The position numbers were made by a program, and so were the translations under genes. From NCBI RefSeq assembly GCF_003852545.1, contig NZ_QAJR01000023.1, positions 50,217 to 114,216 on the forward strand: a DNA stretch of 64,000 nt. The letters run 5' to 3'. The notes under the pieces were generated by a model, which saw only the letters and a program-made list of their open reading frames with translations, had not been told where the DNA came from and ran no database searches. Positions 36,561 through 44,847 of the stretch are shown here, one piece after another; positions within the stretch are counted from its first letter, which is position 1, and each line of letters starts with the position of its first letter. Source of the DNA: Acidovorax sp. FJL06 (GTDB lineage Bacteria > Pseudomonadota > Gammaproteobacteria > Burkholderiales > Burkholderiaceae_C).

Positions 36561-37235
36561 ATGACACTCCGCAGCCCCCCCTCCCAGCGAGAACCAGCAC
36601 CCAAGCGGCGCGCGGCGGACGTGGCCTACGACGCCATCGAGACCATGATTGCCACCCTGCAGCTGCAGCCCGGCAGCCCCGTGGTGGAGGCCGACATCGC
36701 CGAACGCACGGGCCTGGGCCGCACCCCCGTGCGCGAAGCCCTGCTGCGCATGGTGTCGATCGGCCTCATCGTGCAGCAGCCGCGCCGGGGCCTGCAGGTC
36801 TCCAACATCGACCTGGCCGACCACCTGGACGTGATCCAGACCCGCCGCGTGCTTGAACGCCTGCTGGCCTCCTGCGCCGCGCGCCGCGCCACCGGGCCAC
36901 AGCGCCAGGCCATCGTGCGCTGTGCCGAAAAAATGATGGAAGCCGCCGAGCGAGGGCACCTGGACGACTACATGCTGGCCGACCACGAGCTGGACCTGGT
37001 CACCCACCAGGCCAGCCAGAACCAGTCGGCCGTCAAGTCCGTGGCCCCGCTCATCGTGCTGTGCCGCCGCTTCTGGTATGCCTACCAGCACGAAGGCGAG
37101 GTGTCCGAAGGCGCCCGCGCGCACATGCAACTGGCCCAGGGCATCGCCAGCGGCGACGAAGCCCAGGCCATGGCCGGCGCCGAGCAGCTGATGGAGTACC
37201 TGGAGCGGTTTGCCCGGCGCATCATCGACCGCTAA
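36561..37235 (+). CDS. GntR family regulator, FCD subgroup
   Basis: A 224-residue regulator. The winged helix is at about 15-85 (AADVAYDAIETMIATLQLQPGSPVVEADIAERTGLGRTPVREALLRM region) and the FCD effector domain follows, with metal-ligand-type residues in YMLADHELDLVTHQASQN and the C-terminal ARAHMQLAQGIASGDE. It closes the TRAP operon and is the only regulator gene inside the hydroxyproline locus, so it probably binds the two AT-rich dyads at 27355 and 33409 and responds to a pathway metabolite. Confidence 0.88.
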   Translation: MTLRSPPSQREPAPKRRAADVAYDAIETMIATLQLQPGSPVVEADIAERTGLGRTPVREALLRMVSIGLIVQQPRRGLQVSNIDLADHLDVIQTRRVLERLLASCAARRATGPQRQAIVRCAEKMMEAAERGHLDDYMLADHELDLVTHQASQNQSAVKSVAPLIVLCRRFWYAYQHEGEVSEGARAHMQLAQGIASGDEAQAMAGAEQLMEYLERFARRIIDR

Positions 37236-37249
37236 CTCCACCGCCACAA

Positions 37250-37312
37250 AAACTATCAATTTGATAGCTGGTAGGGCACAGCAGACGCGCGCTACAAGCC
37301 CAAAAGCCTTTG
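37250..37312. repeat. Dispersed repeat copy between convergent genes
   Basis: CTATCAA-T-TTGATAG (37253-37267) is a perfect 7-bp dyad that contains the ATAGCT core; then GGTAGGGC, a loop, CGCGCGCTACA and AGCCCAAAAGCC. It lies between the convergent GntR and MocR genes and could serve as a bidirectional transcript end. It is one of the best-preserved copies in the window. Confidence 0.75.
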
Positions 37313-37327
37313 CGGCAAAGCGCAGGG

Positions 37328-38746
37328 CTACAGGGCGGTCTGCTGCCCCAGCTCGATGCGCTGCTCCAGAAAGCGCCACATGCGCTCATCCTGGCTGAAC
37401 GACACGTTGAAGCGCAGCCAGCCCGTGGGGCGCGGCTCCACCAGGAACAGCTGCCCCGGCCCGAGCAGGATGCCCGCGCCGGTGGCCTCCTTCGACAGCT
37501 CGGCGCTGTCGGGCAGGTCCGGGTGGCGGGCCCAGAGGTACATGCCTGCCTCGGGCTCGTGGAACAGCTCGAACCCCAGGCTCAGCAGGCGCCGCCCCAC
37601 CGTGCGGTGCGCCTCGGCCAGCCGCTCGCGCAGCGACTTGAGGTGCTTGCGCCAGCGGCCATCCGTCACCACGCCAAAGGTGATGCGCTCGGTGATCTCG
37701 GACGAGGTCAGGCCCGAGACCATCTTGAGCTGCACCAGCTCATCGAGCAGATCGCGCCGCGCCACCAAGAAGCCCGTGCGCAGGTTGGGCGAAATCGTCT
37801 TGGAGAAACTGCCCAGGTAAATCACGCGGTTGAGCTGGTCCAGGCTGGCCAGCGAGGGGCGCACGCCGGTGTCCATGTCGGCGTAGATGTCGTTTTCGAC
37901 CAGCATGAAGCCATGCTGGTCGGCCAGCTGCAGCAGGCGGTGCAGCTGCGCCACCGAGGCCACCGAGCAGGTGGGGCTTTGCAGGCGCGGCTGGGTAAAG
38001 AACACCGTGGGCTTGTGCTCGGCCAGCAGGGCTTCCAGCGCGGGCAGGTCGTAGCCCGTGGCCGTGCGTGGCACGCCGATCGGATGGGCCCCTGCAAAGC
38101 GCAGCATGAACAGCAGGTTGGGATAGCCCGGGTCGTCCACCAGCACCACATCGCCCGGCTTGACCAGGCGGCGCGCCACCAGGTCCAGCGCCTGGCTGGA
38201 GCCTTGTGTGAGCAGCACCTGGTCGGCATCCACCGCCAGGTGGTGTTCGGCCAGCGACTCGGCCACCACCATGCGCAGCGCCATGTGGCCATGCGGCAGG
38301 CCGTAGCCGTCCAGCTCGGGGCCATCCGACGAGAGCTGCCGCATGCTGCGCTTGACCGCATCGCCAAACAGCCAGTCATGGGGCAGCCAGCCGCAGCCCG
38401 GCTTCATGGGCAGGTTGCGGTTTTCAAAAATCTGTTTGAGGTACCAGCGCGCATCAAAGCGGGGCACCGGCCGCTCTGGCGCACCAGCGCCGGGCGCCGC
38501 GCCCTCGTCGCCCCGCCGCTTCACGAAAAAGCCCGCATTGGCCCGCGACACCAGCCAGCCCTGCGCCACCAGCCGGTCGTAGGCCTCGACCACGGTGAAC
38601 ACGCTCACCCCATGGGCCGCCGCAAAAGCACGGATGGACGGGAGTTTGCTGCCGGGCTTGAGCACCTGCCCGGTGATGAGGCCCCGCAGACCATCGACGA
38701 TCTGGCTGACCAGAGGTGTCTGGAGGTCCGGGCTGAGAGTGAGCAT
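37328..38746 (-). CDS. gabR: MocR/GabR-type PLP-dependent regulator
   Basis: A 472-residue fusion of a GntR winged helix (about 10-80: LVSQIVDGLRGLITGQVLKPGSKLPSIRAFAAAHGVS region) and a fold-type I aminotransferase domain. The latter keeps the PLP lysine K316 in GSFSKTISPNLRTGF and LVDDPGYPNLLFML. MocR proteins of this class sense amino compounds through PLP; GabR senses GABA and switches on gabT/gabD. It is divergent from gabT with repeated CTGTACAG-type boxes between. MLTLSPDL is the likeliest start; a GTG 45 bases upstream is possible. Confidence 0.87.
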   Translation of the reverse strand: MLTLSPDLQTPLVSQIVDGLRGLITGQVLKPGSKLPSIRAFAAAHGVSVFTVVEAYDRLVAQGWLVSRANAGFFVKRRGDEGAAPGAGAPERPVPRFDARWYLKQIFENRNLPMKPGCGWLPHDWLFGDAVKRSMRQLSSDGPELDGYGLPHGHMALRMVVAESLAEHHLAVDADQVLLTQGSSQALDLVARRLVKPGDVVLVDDPGYPNLLFMLRFAGAHPIGVPRTATGYDLPALEALLAEHKPTVFFTQPRLQSPTCSVASVAQLHRLLQLADQHGFMLVENDIYADMDTGVRPSLASLDQLNRVIYLGSFSKTISPNLRTGFLVARRDLLDELVQLKMVSGLTSSEITERITFGVVTDGRWRKHLKSLRERLAEAHRTVGRRLLSLGFELFHEPEAGMYLWARHPDLPDSAELSKEATGAGILLGPGQLFLVEPRPTGWLRFNVSFSQDERMWRFLEQRIELGQQTAL

Positions 38747-38808
38747 CAGGAGAGCAAAAAAGGGGGCGAATTGTGCACCGTGTTGGCGCACACCAGATCA
38801 GGGATTGC

Positions 38809-38863
38809 CTGTACAGGATTTTAGACCTGCACAGTGCGCGCAAAACAGCGCTCCGCTGTACAT
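38809..38863. promoter_or_regulatory. Repeated CTGTACAG boxes between gabR and gabT
   Basis: CTGTACAG (38809-38816), CTGCACAG (38827-38834) and CTGTACAT (38856-38863). MocR regulators bind repeated boxes in the divergent region between their own gene and the target, so these are the probable GabR sites. The first two are 18 bases apart, close to two helical turns. Confidence 0.5.
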
Positions 38864-38936
38864 GGACGGTCCGTGGCGCGACTTCCAGAATTCGCCCCAT
38901 TCCTTCATTTCGCAGCCCACTCCCCGATCCAACGCC

Positions 38937-40229
38937 ATGCAACAAGACCGCCACTTCACCAACGCCGCCCTCCTCACCCGCCGCCACGCCGCCGTGGCGC
39001 GGGGCGTGGGGCAATCCCACGAACTCTTTATCCAAAAGGCCCGCAACGCCGAGCTGTGGGATGTGGAGGGCCGCCGCTTCATCGACTTTGCTGGCGGCAT
39101 TGCCGTGCTCAACACCGGCCACCTGCATGCGGGCGTGATCGCCGCCGTGAAGGCCCAGCTCGATCTGTACACCCACACCTGCTTCCAGGTGGTGGCCTAC
39201 GAGCCCTATGTGGAACTGTGCGAGCGCCTGAACACCCTGGCGCCCGGCGCATTCGCCAAGAAAAGCCTGCTGCTGACCACCGGTGCCGAAGCCGTGGAAA
39301 ACGCCATCAAGATCGCCCGCGCCCACACCAAGCGCCCCGGTGTCATCGCCTTCACCGGTGGCTACCACGGCCGCACCAACCTCACGCTGGGCCTGACAGG
39401 CAAGGTCGTGCCCTACAAGGCCGGGTTCGGCCCCTTTCCCGGCGAAGTGCACCACGCACTGTTCCCCAACGCGCTGCACGGCGTGAGCGTGGAACAGGCG
39501 CTGCAGTCGGTGGAGCTGATCTTCAAGAACGACATGGAGCCCGAGCGCGTGGCCGCGTTCATCGTGGAGCCCGTGCAGGGCGAAGGCGGCTTCTACGTGG
39601 CGCCGCCCGAGTTCATCACCGGCCTCAAGGCCCTGGCCGACCGCCACGGCATCCTGCTGATTGCCGACGAAGTGCAGACCGGCGCGGGCCGCACGGGCAC
39701 CTGGTTCGCCTCTGAGCAGTGGCCCGTGGCGCCCGACCTCATCACCACCGCCAAGTCGCTGGCGGGCGGCTTCCCGCTGTCGGGCGTGGTGGGCCGCGCC
39801 GAAGTGATCGACGCCCCCGGCCCCGGCGGCCTGGGCGGCACCTATGCCGGCAGCCCCGTGGCCTGCGCCGCAGCGCTGGCCGTGATCGACGCCTTTGAAA
39901 AAGAGCACCTGCTGGCCCGCAGCCAGGACATGGGCGCGCTGCTGGTCCGGGCCTTGAAGGACCTGGCCGCCAAGGTGCCCGCCATCGGCGACGTGCGGGG
40001 CCTGGGCGCCATGGTGGCCATCGAGCTGTTCGAGAACGGCGACGTGCACCGCCCCGATGCCGCACTGACCAAGAAGGTCGTGGCCGAGGCCGCGCGGCGC
40101 GGGCTCATCCTGTTGTCCTGCGGCACCTACGGCAACGTGGTCCGCATCCTGGTGCCCCTGACCGCGTCGGACGAATTGCTGCAAGAAGGCCTGGCCATCC
40201 TGGCCGACAGCTTCGCCGCCGTGGGCTGA
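38937..40229 (+). CDS. gabT: 4-Aminobutyrate transaminase
   Basis: A 430-residue class III aminotransferase moving the amino group of GABA to 2-oxoglutarate and yielding succinate semialdehyde. Key stretches are FIDFAGGIAVLNTGHLHAGV near the start, LLTTGAEAVENAIKIAR, the PLP-ring contact IADEVQTGAGRTG and the Schiff-base K273 in TTAKSLAGGFPLSG. It heads an operon with a PotABCD-like importer and gabD, divergent from a GabR-type regulator, which supports the GABA call over other omega-amino acids. Confidence 0.92.
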   Translation: MQQDRHFTNAALLTRRHAAVARGVGQSHELFIQKARNAELWDVEGRRFIDFAGGIAVLNTGHLHAGVIAAVKAQLDLYTHTCFQVVAYEPYVELCERLNTLAPGAFAKKSLLLTTGAEAVENAIKIARAHTKRPGVIAFTGGYHGRTNLTLGLTGKVVPYKAGFGPFPGEVHHALFPNALHGVSVEQALQSVELIFKNDMEPERVAAFIVEPVQGEGGFYVAPPEFITGLKALADRHGILLIADEVQTGAGRTGTWFASEQWPVAPDLITTAKSLAGGFPLSGVVGRAEVIDAPGPGGLGGTYAGSPVACAAALAVIDAFEKEHLLARSQDMGALLVRALKDLAAKVPAIGDVRGLGAMVAIELFENGDVHRPDAALTKKVVAEAARRGLILLSCGTYGNVVRILVPLTASDELLQEGLAILADSFAAVG

Positions 40230-40257
40230 ACCCCCTTTCCCTGACAGCCCCACCACC

Positions 40258-41367
40258 ATGAACCACGCAGAACCCCTGGTCCGCTTCAGCGGCGTGCAAA
40301 AAACCTACGACGGCGAACAGCTTGTGGTGCGCGCGCTGGATTTGGACATCCAGCGCGGCGAGTTCCTGAGCCTGCTCGGCCCCTCGGGCTCGGGCAAGAC
40401 CACCACGCTGATGATGCTGGCGGGGTTTGAATCCCCCACCGCCGGCGACATCCTGCTGGACGGCAGGCAGATCACGCGCACACCGCCCCACAAGCGCAAC
40501 TTTGGCATGGTGTTCCAGAACTACGCGCTGTTCCCGCACCTCACCGTGGGGCAGAACGTGGCCTACCCGCTCACCGTGCGCAAGGTGCCCAAGGCCGAAC
40601 AGGCCGAGCGCGTGAAGAAGGCGCTGGACATGGTGCGCCTGTCGGGCATGGCCGACCGCCTGCCCGCGCGCCTGTCGGGCGGCCAGCAGCAGCGTGTGGC
40701 GCTGGCGCGCGCCCTGGTGTTCAACCCCCAGCTCGTGCTGATGGACGAACCCCTGGGCGCGCTCGACAAGCAGCTGCGCGAGCACATGCAGATCGAGCTG
40801 AAAGAACTGCACCGCCAACTGGGCGTGACCTTTGTGTACGTGACGCACGACCAGGGCGAGGCGCTGACCATGAGCGACCGCGTGGCGGTGTTCAACGAAG
40901 GCGTGATCCAGCAGCTGGCCGATGTGGAAGCGCTGTATGAAACCCCGTCCAACCGCTTCGTGGCGGGCTTTGTGGGCGACAGCACGGTGGTCACCGGCAC
41001 CCTGCAGGGCCACGGCACCGCCTGTGCGCTGCAGCTGCCCGACGGCCAGCGGCTGCCCGGGCTCAACGTGAACCAGCTGGCGCCCGGCGCGCGCGCTGAG
41101 GCCTGCATCCGCCCCGAGCGCATTGCGCTGCATGCCGCCGGCACAACCCCCCAGGGCCCGGCCCTGCGCGCCACGGTGGCCCGCGCCATCTACTACGGCG
41201 ACCACCTGCGCCTGGTGTGCGACATCGGTGCGGACCAGGCACAGGCCACCGTCAAGCTGCCGCTGACCCGTGCCGATGCCAACCCCCACCCCGCACCCGG
41301 CGACGCCGTGCTGCTGGAGTTTCCTACCGAGTCCACGCGCATCTACGCCCTGCCCACCGTGCACTGA
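40258..41367 (+). CDS. potA: PotA-like ABC importer ATPase
   Basis: A 369-residue ATPase of the spermidine/putrescine type. Walker A GPSGSGKT is at 41-48, the Q-loop VFQNYALFPHLTVGQNV near 85-100, the signature LSGGQQQRVALARAL near 139, Walker B LVLMDEPLGALD and the switch THDQGEAL. The last 110 residues are a TOBE-type regulatory domain. It begins 28 bases after gabT. The imported substrate may be GABA, putrescine or both. Confidence 0.88.
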   Translation: MNHAEPLVRFSGVQKTYDGEQLVVRALDLDIQRGEFLSLLGPSGSGKTTTLMMLAGFESPTAGDILLDGRQITRTPPHKRNFGMVFQNYALFPHLTVGQNVAYPLTVRKVPKAEQAERVKKALDMVRLSGMADRLPARLSGGQQQRVALARALVFNPQLVLMDEPLGALDKQLREHMQIELKELHRQLGVTFVYVTHDQGEALTMSDRVAVFNEGVIQQLADVEALYETPSNRFVAGFVGDSTVVTGTLQGHGTACALQLPDGQRLPGLNVNQLAPGARAEACIRPERIALHAAGTTPQGPALRATVARAIYYGDHLRLVCDIGADQAQATVKLPLTRADANPHPAPGDAVLLEFPTESTRIYALPTVH

Positions 41368-41422
41368 AGCTCCCTCTTTTGTTGATCCCTGTCCCCTCCC
41401 CCAACCCCTAGGAAACCGCACC

Positions 41423-42460
41423 ATGAAAAACAAGAGCCTGATCGCCTGCGCCGCCCTGTCTGCCTGCCTGGCCCTGCCCAGCCTGGCGCAGCAGCCACAG
41501 ATCACTGTCGTCAACTTTGGCGGCGCCAATGCCAATGCCCAGAAGAAAGCGTTCTACGAGCCCTACGAGAAAGCGGGCAACAAGGTCGTGGCCGTGGAAT
41601 ACAACGGCGAGCAGGCCAAGATCAAGGCCATGGTCGAGGCCAAGAAGGTGACCTGGGACGTGGTCGAGGTCGAGTCGCCCGACGCCGCGCGCGGCTGCGA
41701 CGAAGGCCTGTTTGAAAAGCTCGACTACAGCAAGATCGTCCCCCAGGCCGACCTGCTGCCCGCCGCCGTGAGCGACTGCGCCGTGGGCATTTTTGTATGG
41801 TCCACCGTGATGGCCTACAACGGCGACAAGCTCAAGACCGCGCCCACGGGCTGGGCCGATTTCTGGGACACCAAGAAGATCCCCGGCAAGCGCGGCATGC
41901 GCAAGGGCGCGCGCTACAACCTCGAATTTGCGCTGCTGGCCGACGGCGTGAAGCCCGCCGACGTGTACAAGGTGCTGGCCACCAAGGACGGCGCCGACCG
42001 CGCCTTCAAGAAGCTGACCGAGCTCAAGCCCCACATCCAGTGGTGGGAAGCCGGTGCCCAGGCGCCGCAGTTCCTGGTGGCGGGCGATGTGGCGCTGACC
42101 ACGGTGTACAACGGCCGCATCGACGCCGCCAACCGCGAAGGCCGCAACCTCAAGATCTACTGGCCCGGCGGCATCTACGACCTGGACTACTGGGTCATCC
42201 CCAAGGGCGCACCCAACAAGGACGCAGCACTGAAGTTCATCGCGTTTGGCATGCAGGCCGACAACCAGAGCGTGTACGCCCAGAACATCGCCTACGGCCC
42301 TGCCAACACCAAGGCGCTGGCCAAGCTGGACAAGAAGGTGCTGGACGACCTGCCCACCTCGGCCACCAATGCCAAGGAAGCCCTGCAGTTCAGCGTGGGC
42401 TTCTGGTCGGACCAGGGCGAGGCGCTCGAAAAGCGCTTTGCCGCCTGGGCCACGCAGTAA
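41423..42460 (+). CDS. potD: PotD-like periplasmic binding protein
   Basis: A 345-residue exported protein with signal MKNKSLIACAALSACLALPS and cleavage near LAQQ. The mature protein starts ITVVNFGGANANAQKKAFYEP and contains TWDVVEVESPDAARGCDEGLFEKLDYSKI and YWPGGIYDLDYWVIPKGAPNK, the pattern of the spermidine/putrescine PotD/PotF group. Aromatic residues typical of amine binding are present. It is 55 bases after potA in the same operon. Confidence 0.86.
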   Translation: MKNKSLIACAALSACLALPSLAQQPQITVVNFGGANANAQKKAFYEPYEKAGNKVVAVEYNGEQAKIKAMVEAKKVTWDVVEVESPDAARGCDEGLFEKLDYSKIVPQADLLPAAVSDCAVGIFVWSTVMAYNGDKLKTAPTGWADFWDTKKIPGKRGMRKGARYNLEFALLADGVKPADVYKVLATKDGADRAFKKLTELKPHIQWWEAGAQAPQFLVAGDVALTTVYNGRIDAANREGRNLKIYWPGGIYDLDYWVIPKGAPNKDAALKFIAFGMQADNQSVYAQNIAYGPANTKALAKLDKKVLDDLPTSATNAKEALQFSVGFWSDQGEALEKRFAAWATQ

Positions 42461-42487
42461 GCCAGGCTGCCGCCGCCCGCCCGATCC

Positions 42488-43810
42488 ATGAGCCACCCCC
42501 TGCAGCAGACCGAGCCCACCACCATGCAAGCCCACTCCGGCGTGATCGCCATGAACGCCCCCGAAATGGCCCAGGCCAGCGCCCCGGACCGCCATGCGCC
42601 CGGCGCGCTGCGCAAAGCCCTGGCCCGCGCCGAGGTGCGGCGCCAATGGCGGGCGTTCAGCCTCACGCTGCCCCTGCTGGTGTTCTTGCTGCTCACGCTG
42701 CTGGTGCCGATTGCCGCGCTGCTGCAGCGGGCGGTGGAAAACCCCGAGGTGGCCAACGCGCTGCCCGCGACCATGCGGGCGCTCGATGGCTGGGACCGGC
42801 GCGACGCCCCACCGGCTGCGGCCTATGCCGCGCTGGTGGGTGACCTCGCCCGCCTGCCCGACCGCTCCGACGCTGGCGCCCTGGCGCGCCGGCTCAACTC
42901 CGAGGTGCCCGGCGCGCGCTCCATGGTGATGGGCGCGTACCGTGACCTGCCTTTTGAAGGCCCGCCAGAGGCCATCCAGGAGCGTTTGCTGGCCGCCGAC
43001 CCGCGCTGGGGCGAAGCGCCGCTGTGGCGTGCCATTGCCAAGAACGGCGCGCGCTGGACGCCCGACTACCTGCTCGCCTCGGTGGACCTGCAACGCGATG
43101 CACTTGGCCAGATCGAGCGCATGCCCGAAGAGCAGCGGGCCTTTGGCGGCATCCTGCTGCGCACCTTCCACGTCAGCCTGGTCGTCACGCTGGTGTGTCT
43201 GCTGGTGGGCTACCCGCTGGCCTGGTGGCTGGCCTCATTGCCTGCGCGTTCGGCCAATGTGCTGATGATCCTGGTGCTGGTGCCGTTCTGGACCTCGATC
43301 CTGGTGCGTGTGGCCGCCTGGATCGTGCTGCTGCAGTCCGAAGGCCTGGTCAACCGGGGGCTGATGGGCCTGGGCCTGATCGAGCAACCGCTGGCGCTGC
43401 TGTTCAACCGCACGGGCGTGGTGATTGCCATGGTGCACATCCTGCTGCCCTTCATGATCCTGCCGCTGTACAGCGTGATGAAAAGCGTGCCGCCCACCTA
43501 CCTGCGTGCCGCCGTGTCGCTGGGCAGTTCGCCCATCGCCGCGTTCTTTCGGGTCTATGTGCCCCAAACCTACCCAGGCATTGGCGCGGGCGCGCTGCTG
43601 GTGTTCATCCTGGCCATCGGCTACTACGTGACGCCCGCCCTGCTGGGCGGGGCCGATGACCAGATGCTGAGCTACTACATCGCCCGCTACACCAACGTGG
43701 AAGTGAACTGGGGCATGGCCTGCGCCCTGGGGGCCCTGTTGCTGGCCGCCACGCTGCTGCTGTATGGCGTGTACCGCCGCGCTGGCAAGGCCGAATTGAG
43801 TCTGGGCTGA
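42488..43810 (+). CDS. potB: PotB-like permease with long first loop
   Basis: A 440-residue inner-membrane permease, about 150 residues longer than classical PotB. The first hydrophobic segment (about 59-80, LTLPLLVFLLLTLLVPIAALL region) is followed by a hydrophilic stretch of roughly 130 residues before the core begins at GGILLRTFHVSLVVTLVCLLVG. The EAA-type coupling loop is AAVSLGSSPIAAFFRVYVPQTYPG near 345-370. Such enlarged PotB proteins occur in several beta- and alphaproteobacterial amine transporters. Confidence 0.87.
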   Translation: MSHPLQQTEPTTMQAHSGVIAMNAPEMAQASAPDRHAPGALRKALARAEVRRQWRAFSLTLPLLVFLLLTLLVPIAALLQRAVENPEVANALPATMRALDGWDRRDAPPAAAYAALVGDLARLPDRSDAGALARRLNSEVPGARSMVMGAYRDLPFEGPPEAIQERLLAADPRWGEAPLWRAIAKNGARWTPDYLLASVDLQRDALGQIERMPEEQRAFGGILLRTFHVSLVVTLVCLLVGYPLAWWLASLPARSANVLMILVLVPFWTSILVRVAAWIVLLQSEGLVNRGLMGLGLIEQPLALLFNRTGVVIAMVHILLPFMILPLYSVMKSVPPTYLRAAVSLGSSPIAAFFRVYVPQTYPGIGAGALLVFILAIGYYVTPALLGGADDQMLSYYIARYTNVEVNWGMACALGALLLAATLLLYGVYRRAGKAELSLG

Positions 43811-43841
43811 TCACGCCCTCCAATGCTGAAAGTCGCTCACC

Positions 43842-44660
43842 ATGTTTCGCCTTCCCCAATTCCCCCTCTACGCCACGCTGGCCGACAAGCTCGGCTGGTG
43901 GGCCGTGCGCGCACTGTGCGTGGCCGTGCTCGTGTTCCTGCTGGCCCCCATCCTGGTGATGGTGCCGCTGTCGTTCTCCGAAAGCTCCTTCCTCGCCTAC
44001 CCCATCCACGGCTGGTCGCTCAAGTGGTACCGCCACCTGTTCGAGTCGGCCGAGTGGGCGCGCGCCACGCGCAACAGCTTCATCGTCGCGCCCGCGGCCA
44101 CGGTGATCGCCACGGCACTGGGCACGCTGGCGGCGGTGGGCCTGTCGCGGGCCCAATTCCCCTTCAAGGGCCTGCTCATGGGCATCCTGATTGCACCCAT
44201 GGTGGTGCCCATCATCGTGGTGGGCGTGGCCACCTACCTGTACTTTGCGCCGCTGGGGCTGGCCGACAGCTACTTCGGCCTCATCATCGTGCACGCAGCC
44301 CTGGGCGCCCCCTTTGTGCTGACCACCGTGCTGGCCACGCTGGCGGGCTTCAACCACAACCTGGTGCGCGCCTCGCTGAGCCTGGGCGAGACACCGTTCA
44401 ACACCTTCTTTCGCGTCACGCTGCCGGTGATTGCGCCGGGCGTGATCTCGGGCGCATTGTTCGCGTTTGCCACCTCGTTCGACGAAGTGGTGGTCACGCT
44501 GTTCCTGGCGGGCGCAGAGCAGGCCACGCTGCCACGCCAGATGTTCACCGGCATCCGCGAGAACATCTCGCCCACCATCGCCGCCGTGGCCACACTGCTC
44601 ATCCTCTTCACCACCAGCCTGCTGCTGGCGCTGGAGTGGTTGCGCGGGCGGCGCGCATGA
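43842..44660 (+). CDS. potC: PotC-like permease
   Basis: A 272-residue permease with six hydrophobic segments. The first is ALCVAVLVFLLAPILVMVPL; SFSESSFLAYPIHGWSLKWYRHLF is the usual PotC periplasmic loop; the EAA-type loop is RASLSLGETPFNTFFRVTLPVIAPG near 175-200. It pairs with the upstream permease to form the membrane channel. The next gene, gabD, begins 187 bases later, a gap that may hold a second promoter. Confidence 0.9.
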   Translation: MFRLPQFPLYATLADKLGWWAVRALCVAVLVFLLAPILVMVPLSFSESSFLAYPIHGWSLKWYRHLFESAEWARATRNSFIVAPAATVIATALGTLAAVGLSRAQFPFKGLLMGILIAPMVVPIIVVGVATYLYFAPLGLADSYFGLIIVHAALGAPFVLTTVLATLAGFNHNLVRASLSLGETPFNTFFRVTLPVIAPGVISGALFAFATSFDEVVVTLFLAGAEQATLPRQMFTGIRENISPTIAAVATLLILFTTSLLLALEWLRGRRA

Positions 44661-44847
44661 CGCATCCGTGCCCACCAGGAGCCCCTGTTGCAAGTGCCAC
44701 ATTGGTGACAACCGCCCCACCAGCGCGTGCTAGCCTGTGCCGATTTGCATCTGGCAGCCAACGCAGTCCGTCGCGCTGGCCCAGGCCGCCTGCACTCCAC
44801 CCCATTTCGCCATTTCGTTCCCCTTCACCTCGCCCGGAAGCCCTCCC

